This document shows, in pieces, positions 20,991-32,313 of a DNA stretch of 64,000 nt. This stretch comes from an actinobacterium SCGC AAA278-O22 (GTDB lineage Bacteria; Actinomycetota; Actinomycetes; Nanopelagicales; Nanopelagicaceae). Under the pieces are notes generated by a model. The model searched no databases. It was not told where the DNA came from and was given only the letters and a program-made list of their open reading frames with translations. Location: positions 1 to 64,000 of the forward strand of contig AQUA01000001.1 of assembly GCA_000372185.1 (NCBI GenBank). The letters are read 5' to 3'. The position numbers and the translations under genes are program-made. Each line of letters begins with the position of its first letter. Positions within the stretch are counted from its first letter, which is position 1.

Positions 20991-21991
20991 GATGCCACTC
21001 GTACCCGTGGATCGATATAGGCATACAAAATATCGACCAATAAGTTAGCAACGACTACAAAGACCGCAGCCAAAATGGTAGTTGCCAAGATTGTTGGTAA
21101 GTCATAGTCGCGCAGCACTGCTCGAATAGAAAGTCTGCCGAGTCCTGGCAAATTGAAGATACCTTCGGTGATAATCGCTCCGCCGAGCAATCCCGCAAAA
21201 TCAAGACCAGCCAGGGTAATAATCGGAGCAAGAGCAGCGCGCAGTGTGTGCTTACGCAAAATATCTCGCTCGTTGAGCCCCTTGGCACGTGCTGTTCGAA
21301 TGTAATCTTCCATCGAAGTCTCGATTACGTTTGAGCGAGTAAATCGCGTATAGGTTGCTGCATAGAGCAGAGCCAAGACAATCCACGGGAAGATAAATGT
21401 TCTAAACCAAGCAACTGGGTCTTCCAGTGGTGAGACCCAACGCCCCATTTCGATGGGGTTGATTAAATTAAATTTAAGAGCTACGAAGAGCAAGATCAAA
21501 ATACCCGAAATAAATGTCGGCAATGAAGTTCCGACGAGTACAAAGGCCGTTGCTGCTCGATCTTGCCACTGATTCTTTCTTCGGGCGGCCAAGATTCCTA
21601 ACGAGACACCGACTGAGAGCCAGAGAACAAATGCTCCGATTGCGAGTGACAGTGTGACTGGGAATGCTTCTGCAATAAGTGTTGTCACACATTCGTGGCG
21701 GTTAAATGAATATCCAAATGCTGGTGCTGGACAATGAAAAGCCGCTGCACCTTCACCAAAGTCGCGTCCTACAAAAAGCCCTTTAACGAAACGTCCGTAC
21801 TGAACCTGCACTGGCACATCAAGGCCCAGACGGTGGCGATTAGCTTCGATAACTGGCGCAGAACATGCCTTTCCGCAGGTGAGCGCTGCTGGGTCCATAG
21901 GAAGTACTGCAAAGATGCCAAAGACAGACATGCTCACGAGAGTGATGACCAAGAAGGTCGCACTCAATCGACGAGCTAAGTACTTCAGCAT
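20987..21991 (-). CDS. Oligopeptide/dipeptide ABC transporter permease (OppB-like)
   Basis: LKYLARRLSATFLVITLVSMSVFGIF; EDYIRTARAKGLNERDILRKHTLRAALAPIITLAG. Confidence 0.9.
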   Translation of the reverse strand: MLKYLARRLSATFLVITLVSMSVFGIFAVLPMDPAALTCGKACSAPVIEANRHRLGLDVPVQVQYGRFVKGLFVGRDFGEGAAAFHCPAPAFGYSFNRHECVTTLIAEAFPVTLSLAIGAFVLWLSVGVSLGILAARRKNQWQDRAATAFVLVGTSLPTFISGILILLFVALKFNLINPIEMGRWVSPLEDPVAWFRTFIFPWIVLALLYAATYTRFTRSNVIETSMEDYIRTARAKGLNERDILRKHTLRAALAPIITLAGLDFAGLLGGAIITEGIFNLPGLGRLSIRAVLRDYDLPTILATTILAAVFVVVANLLVDILYAYIDPRVRVAS

Positions 21992-22050
21992 CTGAAATCT
22001 CCTTTAAAAATTATTGATAAATCTCACATAAATTCTGAATTCGTGCAGTT

Positions 22051-22080
22051 GCGGGCGGCTTAATTTCTTAAACCGCCCGC
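22051..22080. other. Intercistronic stem-loop between the oppA-like and oppB-like genes
   Basis: GCGGGCGGcttaatttcttaaaCCGCCCGC: 8-bp GC stem, no T-tract. Confidence 0.7.
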
Positions 22081-22127
22081 AACCATTACGAATTGCTAAC
22101 TAACTCTAGATTTAACTAGTTCGTTAA

Positions 22128-23882
22128 TTAGTTCTTTACGTACATACCACCGAAGCCGAAGTTACCTTGTGGCTCCCAGTAGTAAACGCCGCCGACCTTA
22201 GAGCCCCAAACTTCCTGGCCCTTAGAGAAGACAGGACGGATGATCCAGTACTGATCCATAACGTACTGGCTCAGTTCTTGCCATCCCTTTGCCTGCTTAG
22301 CGCGGTTTGTTTCAACCTTAGTTGCATCAGACTTCTTCTTGAATGCTGCGTATGCAGGATCATCCCAGTTCTGTGACAAGTTAAATCCGCCCTCTTTAGT
22401 AAAGAGTTCAGGAATAACTGTTGATGCATTTGCCCAGTCAGCTCCCCAACCAGCAGATGAAATGTCATTCTGCTTGTCGCGGTTCTGAACTGTTGAGTAG
22501 TACTGACCTGAAGGAATGAAGTTGAACTTGATATTGATTCCAGCTGCCTTGAGAGCATCGCCGATCAAGACCGCAGCCTTCTGGTTAGTTGCTGTGTTAG
22601 AGATATCCCAAACGATTCCCTTATCTGCAGCTGTCGCACGTGAGTAAGCATCTGGACATGAAGTCTTTGCCTTCTCAAGTAGTGATGCTGAATATGTTGG
22701 GTTACCGGTGATCTTCCAGTTTGGATCGTGGATATTTCCAGTTGTCTTCTTGTAGTCAAGACCAAGAACTGGCTTTACAGGGTTATCTCCTGGGTCGCCG
22801 TAGAACTCACGTCCACCTGAAAGGTCGATGAGAGCCTGGGTATTGATTGCAAAGAAGACAGCCTTACGAACATCGAGGCAGTCCATGTGACCCTTCTTGA
22901 CGTTCATTGCTGCATAGCGAACGTATGGATCGTAGACGTTAAAGCGCTGGTCCTTCTTTGTTGGATCTGCGAAGAATGCGCGGAGGTTTGCTGGCTGGAG
23001 AGCATCAAGTGATGCAGTGTTAGGGATCTGATCTTCAAGCATGATCTGATCGCGAACATCTTCAGCTAGACCGAAACGTACAACGATGTTATCTGGGTAT
23101 GGAGTACGGACTGTATCTGATGACTTCTTCCAAGCAGCGTTGCGCTCGAGTTCGAGCTGATCACCAATCTTGTATGAAGCAATTTTGTATGGACCGTTTG
23201 AGAATGGACGAAGGTCGTACTTATCGCCTGTGTCCTTAGAAGCCTTCACTGGAGCACCTGCTGGGTAAGTAAGTGCATAGTTGAAGTCTGCGAATGAGCG
23301 GTTCAAGTTAAAGGTAATTGTGTTACCTGAACATGTAACAGCCTTATCGAATGCAGCCTGACCAGTCTTCTTGTATGGACCCTTGTAGACAGATGATCCA
23401 TCCGCTTCGGTTGGAATATCAAGTGCCTGAACGAGGTACTGAGGACCGTCTGTGATGACATCAGATGCGAATGGACGTGAAACGCCGTACTTCACATCAG
23501 CACAGGTGACAGGTGAACCGTCTTCCCATGTGACGCCAGCACGAAGTGTGAACTTCCATGTCTTAGCAGCATTTGATGGCACACCGGTGTTTGTTGCAAG
23601 GTCTGCAACAAGTGATGAGCCTGCTGAACCTGCTACTGGCTTGTATGAAACAAGGTTGCGATAGAGGTATGAGTTCAAGAACGCAATGTCGCGACCTGTG
23701 TAAACACGGGCTGGGTCAATGTGATCGAACTGCTCAGCATTGGTAATAAAGTACAAAGTGCCGCCAGTAACTGGCTTTTCAGCAGCGTTTGCACTTGAGC
23801 CTGATGCAACTGTTACTCCAACAGCAAGTGCGATTGCAGCTGTTGAGGCAAGGATGCGTCGGCTAGTTTTCAAACCGGACAT
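22128..23882 (-). CDS. Oligopeptide/dipeptide ABC transporter substrate-binding protein (OppA-like)
   Basis: Signal peptide MSGLKTSRRILASTAAIALAVGVTVASGSSANA; SBP family 5 pattern. Start at 23882 preferred over the ORF start 23942 because AGGAGG lies just upstream. Confidence 0.9.
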   Translation of the reverse strand: MSGLKTSRRILASTAAIALAVGVTVASGSSANAAEKPVTGGTLYFITNAEQFDHIDPARVYTGRDIAFLNSYLYRNLVSYKPVAGSAGSSLVADLATNTGVPSNAAKTWKFTLRAGVTWEDGSPVTCADVKYGVSRPFASDVITDGPQYLVQALDIPTEADGSSVYKGPYKKTGQAAFDKAVTCSGNTITFNLNRSFADFNYALTYPAGAPVKASKDTGDKYDLRPFSNGPYKIASYKIGDQLELERNAAWKKSSDTVRTPYPDNIVVRFGLAEDVRDQIMLEDQIPNTASLDALQPANLRAFFADPTKKDQRFNVYDPYVRYAAMNVKKGHMDCLDVRKAVFFAINTQALIDLSGGREFYGDPGDNPVKPVLGLDYKKTTGNIHDPNWKITGNPTYSASLLEKAKTSCPDAYSRATAADKGIVWDISNTATNQKAAVLIGDALKAAGINIKFNFIPSGQYYSTVQNRDKQNDISSAGWGADWANASTVIPELFTKEGGFNLSQNWDDPAYAAFKKKSDATKVETNRAKQAKGWQELSQYVMDQYWIIRPVFSKGQEVWGSKVGGVYYWEPQGNFGFGGMYVKN

Positions 23883-24042
23883 ATGTCCTCCTTGTAGAAG
23901 CGTTTCTGAATCACGGGTCGTGAACCAGAGCTGAAACTTCATTAAGAGAAACTCGCGAGATATCTCTTCACTGAAGCTTCTTCCCGTATTGCTACGGAAA
24001 ATCCCATATTTCTATGGAAATCTAGGGTCTATCTACCTGCCA

Positions 24043-25020
24043 TCATCGGCCGGCTTTAGGGTCAAGCGCATCGCGAATCGCATCACCCAATAGGTTGAGC
24101 GCCAAAACAATGGCGATCAAAATGGCGCAAGGAATAAGCAGGTATGCAGGATCATCGCGCCAATATCCGACTGCATCTGAGAGCACCAGACCGAAGGTCG
24201 ATGCGGGAGCTTGAACACCAACACCTAAGAAGGAGAAGGTCGCCTCTGCAGCGATATATCCAGGTAGTGAAAGTGAGATAAAGACAATCGCGGTTGGCCA
24301 CAAATTAGGAAGTAGCTCTTTGACAATGATGCGCCAGCTGGATGCACCCATCGCTTGTGCAGCCATCACAAAATCGCGTTCGCGCAGCGACATAGTTTGT
24401 GAACGAATCAGTCGATAGAAACCGGTCCAGCCAAAGAAGACGAGAAAGATAACGAGCACCAAGATTCGAGCGGCATTCTCATGTGCGAGTCCAATAGCCT
24501 CAACGCGCTGCACTAAAGGAAGTGAGAGAGCGATGATCATAAATGTGCCGGGAAAAGAGAGGAGAAAATCTGCAAAACGTCCAATTGTTGAATCGATTTT
24601 TCCCTTGAAATAACCAGTTGCGATACCGATCAACATTCCAATCGTGATCGATGCAAAGGTTGAAATAAATGCGACAAGGAAAGAGAGCTGAGAACCGTAG
24701 AGAAGAAGTGCAAAGACATCTCGGCCAACTCCGGGTTCAAGTCCCAGCGGATGCGACCATGAAATTCCGCCGAGCGGTCCGATGGGCATTGCAAATTCAT
24801 TGAGGACACCTTCATACACAGTGTGGTTATCAACGCCAAAGGCTCGTGTAATCAATGGAGCAAAGATTGAACATGCTAAGAAGAATATTGTTGCGCCACC
24901 GGCGTAGATTCCAACTTTGTTACGCTTAAATCGTCCCCATGCAATCTCTTTTGGGGTGCGCTGAACGATCTCTTGTGACTCTGTAGAGTTCAACTCATCA
25001 TTGAGTACAACCGCCGCCAA
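24043..25020 (-). CDS. Oligopeptide/dipeptide ABC transporter permease (OppC-like)
   Basis: RFKRNKVGIYAGGATIFFLACSIFAPL; RERDFVMAAQAMGASSWRIIVKELLPNL. Confidence 0.9.
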   Translation of the reverse strand: MAAVVLNDELNSTESQEIVQRTPKEIAWGRFKRNKVGIYAGGATIFFLACSIFAPLITRAFGVDNHTVYEGVLNEFAMPIGPLGGISWSHPLGLEPGVGRDVFALLLYGSQLSFLVAFISTFASITIGMLIGIATGYFKGKIDSTIGRFADFLLSFPGTFMIIALSLPLVQRVEAIGLAHENAARILVLVIFLVFFGWTGFYRLIRSQTMSLRERDFVMAAQAMGASSWRIIVKELLPNLWPTAIVFISLSLPGYIAAEATFSFLGVGVQAPASTFGLVLSDAVGYWRDDPAYLLIPCAILIAIVLALNLLGDAIRDALDPKAGR

Positions 25021-25154
25021 TTAGTGGACCCCTTAAGAAACCGATTCCAATCACGGGTTTACCCGCGAGTACTGCAAGGTAATCGCATTTAGGCGAAAAA
25101 GAAACCCCAAATGTCCTAATTCACCCCATTTATCGGGCGTCTGTTACCGAGTTG

Positions 25155-26378
25155 TTATGCCTGCGCAGTCGCCAAAGCCCTCATTTTGAGAAAGAGCGGG
25201 ATCGATACGAAGCAGCCGATAAACATCACCAGCACCCATGCATTCGACAGATCGGCACCGAGCATCAATCCGGTAATTGCAGGGCCAAGGACTCCAGAGA
25301 CAGACCATTGCAAACTTATCCATGCATTAGCGCGACCACGAATATGTTCAGGGGCCAGTTCGTTGGCAAGAGTTGGAATCGTCGGAGCTTGAATCATTTC
25401 TCCAACAGCAAAGACCAATTGGCTTAAAGAGAGTGCAATACCTGATGCAAAGAGTGGAAGGAATGGAGCAGCTCCTACAAAGAGCCACGAAAGCGCCCAG
25501 ACAAGTCCTACTGCAATCAGTGCTGCGTACTTTGAATATTTCTCGATAATTCGCATTACCAATGGCTGAAATACCACAATCGAAATTGTATTGACCCCAA
25601 AGATGATACCGAGCCACTTGGGTGATAGCCCTAAGAATTGAGTTGCAAAGACTGGGATACCAGCTTGAATCGTTCCATACCCGAATGTAAAGAGCGTGAT
25701 GCCTCCGATGCCTAAGAGCATCAAAGGCTTTATCGCAAAGAGATCTCGATACGAACCTTGCTTAGGTTCATCGTCCTTTGGAATGTATCTATTCACATTT
25801 TCTCCATGTAAAGAAAGCACAATCAGCAGATACAACAAGAAAGTTGAACCATCTACCCAATACATAATTTGAAACGAGAGTAAGTCTCCTCGCTGAATAA
25901 TGAGTGAGGAAAGTAAGCCACCAAGTCCAAGTCCTAAATTGAGCAACATAAAGTTGAATCCAAAGATTTTCTGTCGATCCTTGACCGGAGTAACGCGAGT
26001 AAGGATGACGCTCTGGCTTGGCCAAATTGCCTGACCGGCAATATTGATAAGGGTGATGACACAAGTTGCTTGAAGATGAGTGTGTACAAGTGAAAGCGAG
26101 AAGGCGGCTCCTGAGTTCAATAAAAGCCCGCCAATCATTACCTTTTTAGGACCGATGCGATCAACGAGTGCGCCCATGGGCGTGCTTGCGATGATGCTGA
26201 CAATGGATCCATAGGCGAGCAAGAGTCCACCAAAAGTATTGGTGAAGCCACGCATATCGTGAAGATAAACCAGCAGAAGCGACAAGGTCATCCCGCCACC
26301 GATGGCATTGAGGCTGATTCCAAAGATTATTTTCCGTGACTGCGCATTGAGCAGAACGGTGAACTCCTTGAAAAGCAT
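25155..26378 (-). CDS. MFS transporter
   Basis: 12-TM pattern; STPMGALVDRIGPKKVMIGGLLLNSG. Confidence 0.85.
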   Translation of the reverse strand: MLFKEFTVLLNAQSRKIIFGISLNAIGGGMTLSLLLVYLHDMRGFTNTFGGLLLAYGSIVSIIASTPMGALVDRIGPKKVMIGGLLLNSGAAFSLSLVHTHLQATCVITLINIAGQAIWPSQSVILTRVTPVKDRQKIFGFNFMLLNLGLGLGGLLSSLIIQRGDLLSFQIMYWVDGSTFLLYLLIVLSLHGENVNRYIPKDDEPKQGSYRDLFAIKPLMLLGIGGITLFTFGYGTIQAGIPVFATQFLGLSPKWLGIIFGVNTISIVVFQPLVMRIIEKYSKYAALIAVGLVWALSWLFVGAAPFLPLFASGIALSLSQLVFAVGEMIQAPTIPTLANELAPEHIRGRANAWISLQWSVSGVLGPAITGLMLGADLSNAWVLVMFIGCFVSIPLFLKMRALATAQA

Positions 26379-28536
<2,158 letters not shown>

Positions 28537-28537
28537 C

Positions 28538-29926
28538 TCAGTGATGACCTTTCTGAATTTCATCTGCTTCAGTACCAACCTTTGTCCAACCACCTGGCAC
28601 TAATTCCTCAGCTTCTGTTGGGCCCCATGTTCCACCTTCATATTGAATGACTGGATGTGGATTCTTTAGAATGTCTTCAAGAATTTGCCATGACTGCAGT
28701 ACGGCATCGATACGGGTAAAGCGGAAGTGATCTCCCAAAATTGCTGCACGTAAAAGTCTTTCATAAGGCCCTTGTCGATCGCCAAATTCAGCAACGAATT
28801 CAACCGATAAATCAACAGTCTCAGTAATCAACTTTGTTCCCGGACGCTTTGCTTGCAGTGCAATATCTACACCATCTTTAGCGCCTAATCTAAAGCGAAC
28901 GTGATTTGAACTTGCCTTACCAAAGAGTGCGCGTGGTGGCTGCTTAAATTCGACGATTACTTCAAGAACTGTCTCAGGCATCTTCTTACCTGTACGTAGG
29001 TAAATCGGAACGCCCGCCCAGCGCCAATTATCGATGAATATTTTCATAGCGACGAAGGTTTCTGTATCAGAATTTTCATCGACGCCGTCTTCATCAAGAT
29101 AGCCTTCAAATTGGCCACGAACCACTTCGTTCTTATTGATATCGCGGATTGCTGAGAGCACTTTAATCTTCTCGTTCTGCATTGCCTCAGAGCTCATCTC
29201 AATCGGAGGCTCCATCGTCAACATTGTGAGAACTTGCAACAAGTGGTTCTGCAGCACGTCTCGAGTCGCTCCTACGCCGTCATAGAACTTTCCGCGGCCA
29301 TCAATGCCAAAATTTTCTGCCATGGTCATCTGAATATTCGAAACGTAATTTCGATTCCATACAGGCTCAAAGAGTGTGTTCGCGAAGCGGAAGACCAATA
29401 GGTCTTCAACCGCTTCTTTACCAAGATAGTGATCGATACGGTAAATCTGCTCTTCTGGAAGAATCTTCTTAAGTTCTAAATCGAGTGCACGGGCGCTCTC
29501 GAAATCGCGTCCAAAAGGCTTCTCGACTACTACACGAGCGCGCTTAGTGATACCAACTTTCTCAAGCTGTTCAGCAATTTTTGCAAAGTACTCAGGTGGA
29601 ATAGCTAAATAAATGACCGGAAGTTTGAAATGTTCAAGAACCTTTGCGAGTTGGATAAACGTATTTGCATCTTCATAGTCGCCAACAATTAACTTCATTT
29701 CGTGAAGTAGCTTTTCTAGAATCTTTTCATCAACCTCAGGTTTGCGAGCACGAATAGACTTCTCAGCATTCTCGCGGAATACCTTCTGCGACCACTTAGA
29801 AGATGCAACTCCAATAATCGGTACATCGAGTTCGCCAAGATCCTCTAGGTCATAGAGCGCTGGAAAGAGTTTCTTACGCGCTAAATCTCCGGTTGCGCCA
29901 AATAAAACTAATGCATCTGCCTTCAT
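28538..29926 (-). CDS. zwf: Glucose-6-phosphate 1-dehydrogenase
   Basis: ALVLFGATGDLARKKLFPALYDL; RIDHYLGKEAVEDLLVFRFAN. Confidence 0.95.
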   Translation of the reverse strand: MKADALVLFGATGDLARKKLFPALYDLEDLGELDVPIIGVASSKWSQKVFRENAEKSIRARKPEVDEKILEKLLHEMKLIVGDYEDANTFIQLAKVLEHFKLPVIYLAIPPEYFAKIAEQLEKVGITKRARVVVEKPFGRDFESARALDLELKKILPEEQIYRIDHYLGKEAVEDLLVFRFANTLFEPVWNRNYVSNIQMTMAENFGIDGRGKFYDGVGATRDVLQNHLLQVLTMLTMEPPIEMSSEAMQNEKIKVLSAIRDINKNEVVRGQFEGYLDEDGVDENSDTETFVAMKIFIDNWRWAGVPIYLRTGKKMPETVLEVIVEFKQPPRALFGKASSNHVRFRLGAKDGVDIALQAKRPGTKLITETVDLSVEFVAEFGDRQGPYERLLRAAILGDHFRFTRIDAVLQSWQILEDILKNPHPVIQYEGGTWGPTEAEELVPGGWTKVGTEADEIQKGHH

Positions 29927-30918
29927 TACTTTGCCTTATCTGATGATGACTGGGGCTTCTCGTTATGACCACCAAACTTGTAACGCATTGCGCTCAAAAC
30001 TCGGTTAGCGAATTCGTCGTTATTGCGTGAAGCAAAGCGTGAATACAGTGAAGCGCTCAGGACATGAGCAGGAATTCCCGCTTCGATAGCTGCTTGTACA
30101 GTCCAACGACCCTCACCACTGTCACTTACCTGAGTTGAGTATTCAGTGAGTTCAGAAGATTCCACGAGTGCTTGTGCAGTGAGATCTAGAAGCCATGAAG
30201 CAACAACGCTTCCGCGGCGCCAGACTTCGGTGATTGCTGGAATATCTAGGTTGTATGCAGGAGTCATCTCATCTGCTGCTTCGAAGATTGCTAAACCTTC
30301 AGCGAAGGCTGCCATCATTCCGTATTCAATTCCGTTGTGAATCATCTTTACGAAGTGACCTGAACCGACTGGGCCACAATGGAGATATCCGTATTCAGCC
30401 TGTGTAGGTTCGCCGGTACGTCCTGGTGTGCGCTCTGCTGATTCAACACCTGGGCAGAGCGCCTTAAAGATTGGATCGAGTGACTCAACAACTGCGTCAT
30501 CTCCACCAATCATCAATGAATATCCGCGTTCTAGACCGTAGACACCGCCTGAAGTTCCGACATCAACAAAGTTGATTCCTTTAGCTTTCAAGAGTTCAGC
30601 GTTCTTCAAGTCATTCTTGTAATAACTATTTCCACCATCAATGATGGTGTCACCTGCAGATAAATGTTCTGCCATCGCTGCAATAGTTGAATCTGTTACT
30701 GAAGCAGGGACCATGATCCAGACTGTGCGAGGTGTTGAAAGCTTCGCCGCTAGATCTGCCATATCGGATGCGCCGATTGAGCCTTCCTTAGCGAGTGCTG
30801 CGACTGCATCTGGGCTAACGTCATAAACAGCTGATGTGATGTTGTGACGATGAAGCCGGCGCACAATATTTGCACCCATACGGCCAAGTCCGACCATACC
30901 GAAATTTGTTGTAGTCAT
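29926..30918 (-). CDS. gnd: 6-phosphogluconate dehydrogenase (decarboxylating), short YqeC/NAD-type form
   Basis: FGMVGLGRMGANIVRRL; IDGGNSYYKNDLKNAELL; VGSGHFVKMIHNGIEYGMM; 330 aa. Confidence 0.9.
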   Translation of the reverse strand: MTTTNFGMVGLGRMGANIVRRLHRHNITSAVYDVSPDAVAALAKEGSIGASDMADLAAKLSTPRTVWIMVPASVTDSTIAAMAEHLSAGDTIIDGGNSYYKNDLKNAELLKAKGINFVDVGTSGGVYGLERGYSLMIGGDDAVVESLDPIFKALCPGVESAERTPGRTGEPTQAEYGYLHCGPVGSGHFVKMIHNGIEYGMMAAFAEGLAIFEAADEMTPAYNLDIPAITEVWRRGSVVASWLLDLTAQALVESSELTEYSTQVSDSGEGRWTVQAAIEAGIPAHVLSASLYSRFASRNNDEFANRVLSAMRYKFGGHNEKPQSSSDKAK

Positions 30919-31016
30919 GATGTGCCTATTCGCTAAAAGAAAACGCTCAACGTTGAGGATGTAAGTCTATCGCGAGTTACTAACTGCTCACGAATTCAGG
31001 CAAACTTTACGTGAAT

Positions 31017-31748
31017 TTATTCGGAAAAAAAGGCCTCGGTATCAACAATTAAACGAGTGTGTGAATTTCCTCGCACATAACTCGCGGGTATCGAAAGATC
31101 TCCCTCGATTACCTTCGTTACTGCATCCGCTTTACTTTCACCCGCAGCCACAATCCATACTTCTTCAGCGCTATTAATTGCTTTCATTGTGAATGAAATT
31201 CGCGAGGCCGGAGGTTTTGGAGAATCAGTAATCGCAAAAATAGTTCTGGTGTCATCGATATCTGCAAGCCCTGGAAATAGTGAAGCAACGTGTCCATCAG
31301 GACCAAGACCTAAGATATTGAGATCGATATCTACATTTTCGAGTGCCAACGAATAATCCGCCACTGCCTCATCAATATTTTGAGCAACATCACTAGCTAA
31401 GCCTTCGTGAATAATGATGTTCTTATTTTTCACGGTGTTATGGAATGGAAAAGCATTACGTTCAACGCTGTTGGCTTCGACAAAACGTTCGTCACTCCAC
31501 CAGATATGTAGTCCATTAAATACATCTACGTCCGCATTGAATTCATTGACGAGTGCTTCGGAAATCTGAACACCCAGTGTCCCGCCCGTCAGGACTAAGT
31601 GGAATTGGCTCTTGAGTTTTAAGCCTTTCTCAATCGCCGCAAGAATTTGAACTGTAACTTCATCCGCAAGTTCTGCGCCATCTGCATACAAGGTCAGGTC
31701 GAGCTCGTCACCGATATCGCCAATGAGTTCATCAAAGTTATCGGTCAT
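31017..31748 (-). CDS. pgl: 6-phosphogluconolactonase
   Basis: LVLTGGTLGVQISEAL; WWSDERFVEANSVERN; LGLGPDGHVASLFPG. Start 31748 (MTDNFDELIG) preferred over the overlapping ORF start 31844. Confidence 0.9.
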   Translation of the reverse strand: MTDNFDELIGDIGDELDLTLYADGAELADEVTVQILAAIEKGLKLKSQFHLVLTGGTLGVQISEALVNEFNADVDVFNGLHIWWSDERFVEANSVERNAFPFHNTVKNKNIIIHEGLASDVAQNIDEAVADYSLALENVDIDLNILGLGPDGHVASLFPGLADIDDTRTIFAITDSPKPPASRISFTMKAINSAEEVWIVAAGESKADAVTKVIEGDLSIPASYVRGNSHTRLIVDTEAFFSE

Positions 31749-32304
31749 TGTTGTTCCCCCACTTGGATAAAAAGTCTGCTGTAGACATCTCATAAATATT
31801 TTCTGGGCCATCGATGTCATCCATCTGTTGGCCCTTGTAATCAAATCCGAAGTAGTTGATTACTGCGATTGAAGGAAGGTTATCGGGGCTAACTGTGTAT
31901 CTCAAAGTCTTTACGCCTGGCTGGGCTGAAACCCAACTCCACATTCCAGCGAGGGCTTCTCGCGCATAACCTTGATTTCGGAATTCTTCCTCAACTCCAA
32001 GACCAATTTCAATCATTCCATTTTCATCCGGAACCCCATGAAAGCTGGTACTACCAATAATTTCACGCGAACTCTTGAGAACTATGAACCGCACGAACCA
32101 CTTGTTTACTTCAGGATTCTTCTTTACTTGAGGAACTCTCCAGCCAAGTGGTCCCGGTTCTTTAACTAAGACCTTGAAGGAATTTTCTATATCTCGACCA
32201 GCAATTGCAGCGGTGTCATCTTTCGAATCCAAAAGATCAATAATGCCCTGTGCGGGAATGTGATGAAGTTCTAATCTACTGGTGATGATTACAGGTTCGA
32301 ACAT
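31738..32304 (-). CDS. GNAT family N-acetyltransferase
   Basis: RimJ/RimL-like: IEIGLGVEEEFRNQGYAREALAGMWSW. Confidence 0.82.
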   Translation of the reverse strand: MFEPVIITSRLELHHIPAQGIIDLLDSKDDTAAIAGRDIENSFKVLVKEPGPLGWRVPQVKKNPEVNKWFVRFIVLKSSREIIGSTSFHGVPDENGMIEIGLGVEEEFRNQGYAREALAGMWSWVSAQPGVKTLRYTVSPDNLPSIAVINYFGFDYKGQQMDDIDGPENIYEMSTADFLSKWGNNNDR

Positions 32305-32313
32305 AATGAAGCT

